From CAUJGQ01 sp042408665 (lineage in GTDB: Bacteria > Chloroflexota > Dehalococcoidia > CAUJGQ01), in contig JBHOQW010000034.1 in the NCBI GenBank assembly GCA_042408665.1, positions 1-15,006 of the forward strand: 15,006 bases of DNA, given 5' to 3'. This document shows, piece by piece, positions 13,518-15,006 of this stretch (the first letter of the stretch is position 1; every line of letters starts with the position of its first letter). The translations under genes were made by a program, and so were the position numbers. The notes under the pieces are model-generated. The model saw only the letters and a list, made by a program, of their open reading frames with translations, was not told the DNA's origin and did not search any database.

Positions 13518-13904
13518 TCAGGAGGAGAGCGTGGACACGAAGCGGGTCACGGTGGTGAGCAGTTCGGCGGCGGTGAACGGCTTCGCCAGATAACCGTGCG
13601 CGCCGTGGCGCTCGGCCTCGATCCGGGCGTTGTACCCGGCGCTCATAAAGATCAAGGGGACGTGCACGCCCTGATCGCGCAGCGCCCGCTGCACCTGCCA
13701 GCCATCCATCACCGGCATCGCGAGGTCGAGCAGCACCAGGTCGGGCCGCTGCCGGGCGATGCACTCCAGCGCCTCCGCGCCGTGCACCGCCGTGAGCACC
13801 CGGTACCCTTCGGTGTGCAGCACCACCGCCACGAACCCGCGCACCCCGGCGTCATCGTCGACCACGAGGACCACGCGCTCCGGCCGATGCGTCGCCCTGC
13901 CCAT
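13518..13904 (-). CDS. Stand-alone CheY-like response-regulator receiver
   Basis: 128 residues forming one receiver domain with no output domain. All active-site residues are present: the acidic cluster VVDDD (D16-D18), phospho-acceptor Asp60 in LVLLDLAMPVMDG, Ser88 in FMSAG as the switch residue, and Lys108 in GYLAKPF. Such proteins signal by binding partners or by passing phosphate along a relay. There is no histidine kinase in the window. The ATG at 13904 follows a G-rich stretch (GGGGCGGGGGCGC) that can serve as the ribosome-binding site. The gene lies between a degenerate receiver and a gene of unknown function on the same strand. Confidence 0.93.
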   Translation of the reverse strand: MGRATHRPERVVLVVDDDAGVRGFVAVVLHTEGYRVLTAVHGAEALECIARQRPDLVLLDLAMPVMDGWQVQRALRDQGVHVPLIFMSAGYNARIEAERHGAHGYLAKPFTAAELLTTVTRFVSTLSS

Positions 13905-13957
13905 GCGCCCCCGCCCCGTGCCCGCCGCTTGCCCCCGGTTGCCGGTCCGTCGCCGCC

Positions 13958-13963
13958 ATGGTA
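13958..13963 (-). promoter_or_regulatory. Putative -10 box TACCAT before the CheY-like gene
   Basis: Read on the minus strand, TACCATGG lies 53 nt upstream of ATG 13904, within the 115-bp gap after the degenerate receiver. No -35 is visible. Confidence 0.3.
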
Positions 13964-14019
13964 GGCGACCGGCGCGGACGCGGACGATAGCCCGGAGGAG
14001 GTACCACGGCCACAGGGGA

Positions 14020-14397
14020 TCACAGGACGGTCGGGACGGCGCCTCCCGCGATCAGGGCGAGCACCGCGGCGACCAAGCGTTCGAGGGCGTCTGGACGGGC
14101 GATGTAAGGGGCGTCGCCCAGGCGAAGGGCGAAGCGGCGGTGCTCCGGCCCGTCGGCCACCACAAGGGTGGGCAGGCAGAGCTGCCGGACGGCGCGGCCA
14201 AGGGCGGCTTCGTGCTGCGGGTCGGCGAAGACCTCCGGGTCGACCACCAGGGCGGCGAGCGCCTGAGCGCGAAGCTGCCGGAAGCACTCGGGGGCGGTGG
14301 CGGCCTCGACCACCGTGAGGCCTTCCAGCTCGAGGTTCAGGCGCAGGAGGCGGCGCATCGCTGCGCGCTGGTGCACCACCAGTACCGATCGACTCAC
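14020..14397 (-). CDS. Degenerate (pseudo-)receiver domain protein
   Basis: 125 residues with the size and pattern of a receiver: strand SVLVVHQRAAM, helix RRLLRLNLELEG, strand LTVVEAAT, strand AALVVDPEVF, strand LPTLVVADGP, and a final APYIARPDALERLVAAVLALI. The usual acidic pair is replaced by His9-Gln10 and the conserved Lys by Arg101 (IARP in place of xxKPF). The phospho-acceptor Asp is retained at 53. Loss of the Mg-binding acids and of the lysine predicts that it cannot be phosphorylated normally. I chose GTG 14397 because GGAGG lies 8 nt upstream and the domain begins there; an in-frame ATG at 14505 would add 36 low-complexity residues. It lies upstream of the intact CheY-like gene on the same strand, so the two may be a pair. 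Confidence 0.8.
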   Translation of the reverse strand: MSRSVLVVHQRAAMRRLLRLNLELEGLTVVEAATAPECFRQLRAQALAALVVDPEVFADPQHEAALGRAVRQLCLPTLVVADGPEHRRFALRLGDAPYIARPDALERLVAAVLALIAGGAVPTVL

Positions 14398-14799
14398 CGG
14401 CTCGCCCTCCTGCCCCACGGTAAGGGCCGGCGCGGACCCGGACGTCAGGGGGCGCGAGGGACGAGAGCCAGACCGGCGGGCCGAACGCTCCCCCCCATTC
14501 CTCACGTTGCAGCCTCATTCCCCGGACAGGGCCTTCTCCACGGCTCCACCGGGCCCGCCGTGCGGAGCGCGCGGCGTTTCCGGCGCCGGGCGACTGATGC
14601 GCGACCCCTCACCGGCCCGGTTTCGTGCCAATCGTCATTCACGCGAAGTATACGGGGAACGGATTGTCGAAGACATCACAATCTTTGTGCAGGTGCTCAC
14701 AAGAATCTATCAAAGCAGGCAGCACGGGGAACAGCACAGAGCAGCACGGGGTCCGGAGGTTTGCACCCGGGCCCCGTGCCGGATGCGACCGACAGGCCG
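14398..14799. other. 402-bp intergenic stretch between the degenerate receiver and the ferredoxin
   Basis: I see no gene here. The part nearest the ferredoxin stop holds a likely terminator hairpin (14744-14779) and a repeated AGCACGGGG. The middle (about 14,620-14,715) is noticeably lower in G+C than the rest. It contains TATACT on the minus strand (14652 down to 14647), a possible -10 for the degenerate receiver though without a good -35. Open frames in the stretch are short and low in complexity. Confidence 0.5.
14744..14779 (-). terminator. Hairpin downstream of the ferredoxin gene
   Basis: GCACGGGGTCCGG (14744-14756) pairs with CCGGGCCCCGTGC (14767-14779) over 13 bp, with one non-Watson-Crick G-T position and a 10-nt loop. 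It begins 20 nt past the ferredoxin stop on the minus strand. The sequence after the stem is only moderately T-rich (TGCTCTGTGCTGTTCC), so factor-assisted termination is also possible. Confidence 0.6.
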
Positions 14800-15006
14800 T
14801 TACGCCACGACTTCCAGGAGCTTCTTTTTGAGCTCGTCGCGCGGCGGGTCGATGTAAATGGCGCTCCAGCCGCAGGCCTGCTCGCACAGGCGGCAGCCGG
14901 TGCAGCGCTTCTCGATCACCGTCGCCACGCCGAAGAAATCGCCCACGCGCTCCCCGCTGGTGTCCAGGTAGAGGGCGTCAAAGGGGCAGACGTTGATGCA
15001 CAGCTC
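14800..15006 (-). CDS. 4Fe-4S dicluster ferredoxin, C-terminal part (starts outside the window)
   Basis: The last 68 codons of an iron-sulfur protein. The visible part opens with LCINVCPFDALYLD, the final two cysteines of a first CxxCxxCxxxCP cluster motif. It continues with a complete second motif, CTGCRLCEQACGWSAIYID (C35, C38, C41, C45), and ends with a lysine-rich helix (PPRDELKKKLLEVVA). In the second motif the usual Pro after the last Cys is Gly. Two clusters of this kind carry electrons between dehydrogenases or into respiratory complexes; the partner lies outside the window. The 10-residue spacer VGDFFGVATV between motifs is longer than in small bacterial ferredoxins, so it may be a subunit of a larger oxidoreductase. 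Confidence 0.9.
   Translation of the reverse strand, partial: ELCINVCPFDALYLDTSGERVGDFFGVATVIEKRCTGCRLCEQACGWSAIYIDPPRDELKKKLLEVVA

Noticed and set aside
14398..14505. Longer start for the degenerate receiver at ATG 14505
   Set aside because: The added residues are Arg/Ser/Gly-rich with no conserved pattern, and a GGAGG site points to GTG 14397.
14625..14857. Short plus-strand open frames in the region before the ferredoxin
   Set aside because: They cross the terminator-like hairpin and the ferredoxin coding end, and show no recognisable motif or good ribosome-binding site.

Overview
The window is about 70% G+C by eye, with tightly packed, strongly GC-biased genes and no rRNA or tRNA that I can see. 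Three features suggest a GC-rich member of the Chloroflexota (Thermomicrobia/Sphaerobacter-like): a secreted beta-helix protein with a DUF11-like N-terminus, a Pro/Thr linker and a GC-WxG...VWRLD-type C-terminal domain, dispersed CCCTC(T/A)CCCGC palindromes, and orphan response regulators. This placement is an inference and was not tested by any search.

Layout. 1-105 (-): the first 35 codons of a nucleotide-sugar epimerase/dehydratase. 237-1205 (+): a single-domain AAA ATPase with a Cdc48-D2-like core, divergent from the epimerase. 1206-1612: a gene-poor stretch with GC-rich palindromes, G-tracts and a striking four-copy, alternating-orientation 16-bp repeat array. 1613-1708 (-): the orphaned tail of a DUF2892-type small membrane protein, directly behind a DegT/StrS sugar aminotransferase (1716-2885, -). 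3113-5508 (+): a coupled pair, an AI-2E-type permease and an MFS exporter whose stop and start overlap as ATGA. 5629-7803 (+): an SDR dehydrogenase, a VOC-fold protein and a LiuC-like enoyl-CoA hydratase, together resembling a small catabolic set. 7923-8222 (+): an OmpR-type winged-helix domain cut by an in-frame TAG just before its wing. 8424-9116 (+): a NarL/LuxR response regulator with no kinase beside it. 9125-11443 (-): the large secreted beta-helix protein, whose N-terminal third is much lower in G+C. 11640-12350 (+): a membrane protein with a CsbD-like tail. 12455-14397 (-): a gene of unknown function, a CheY-like receiver and a degenerate receiver that has lost its acidic pocket and lysine. 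14800-15006 (-): the C-terminal part of a two-cluster ferredoxin.

How the genes work together. The epimerase fragment and the aminotransferase point to deoxy/amino-sugar nucleotide synthesis for surface glycans. The SDR, VOC and hydratase genes could act on a branched or aromatic acyl substrate. The three clustered minus-strand genes at 12.4-14.4 kb look like a small signalling unit. Nearly every gene or operon start is preceded by a TANNNT hexamer (often TANNNTGG) at about 30-75 nt, which I read as the likely -10 box of the housekeeping promoter. No plasmid, phage or intact transposon genes are present. The strongest unexplained structures are the alternating repeat array at 1403-1534 and the amber-interrupted DNA-binding domain at 7923-8222.
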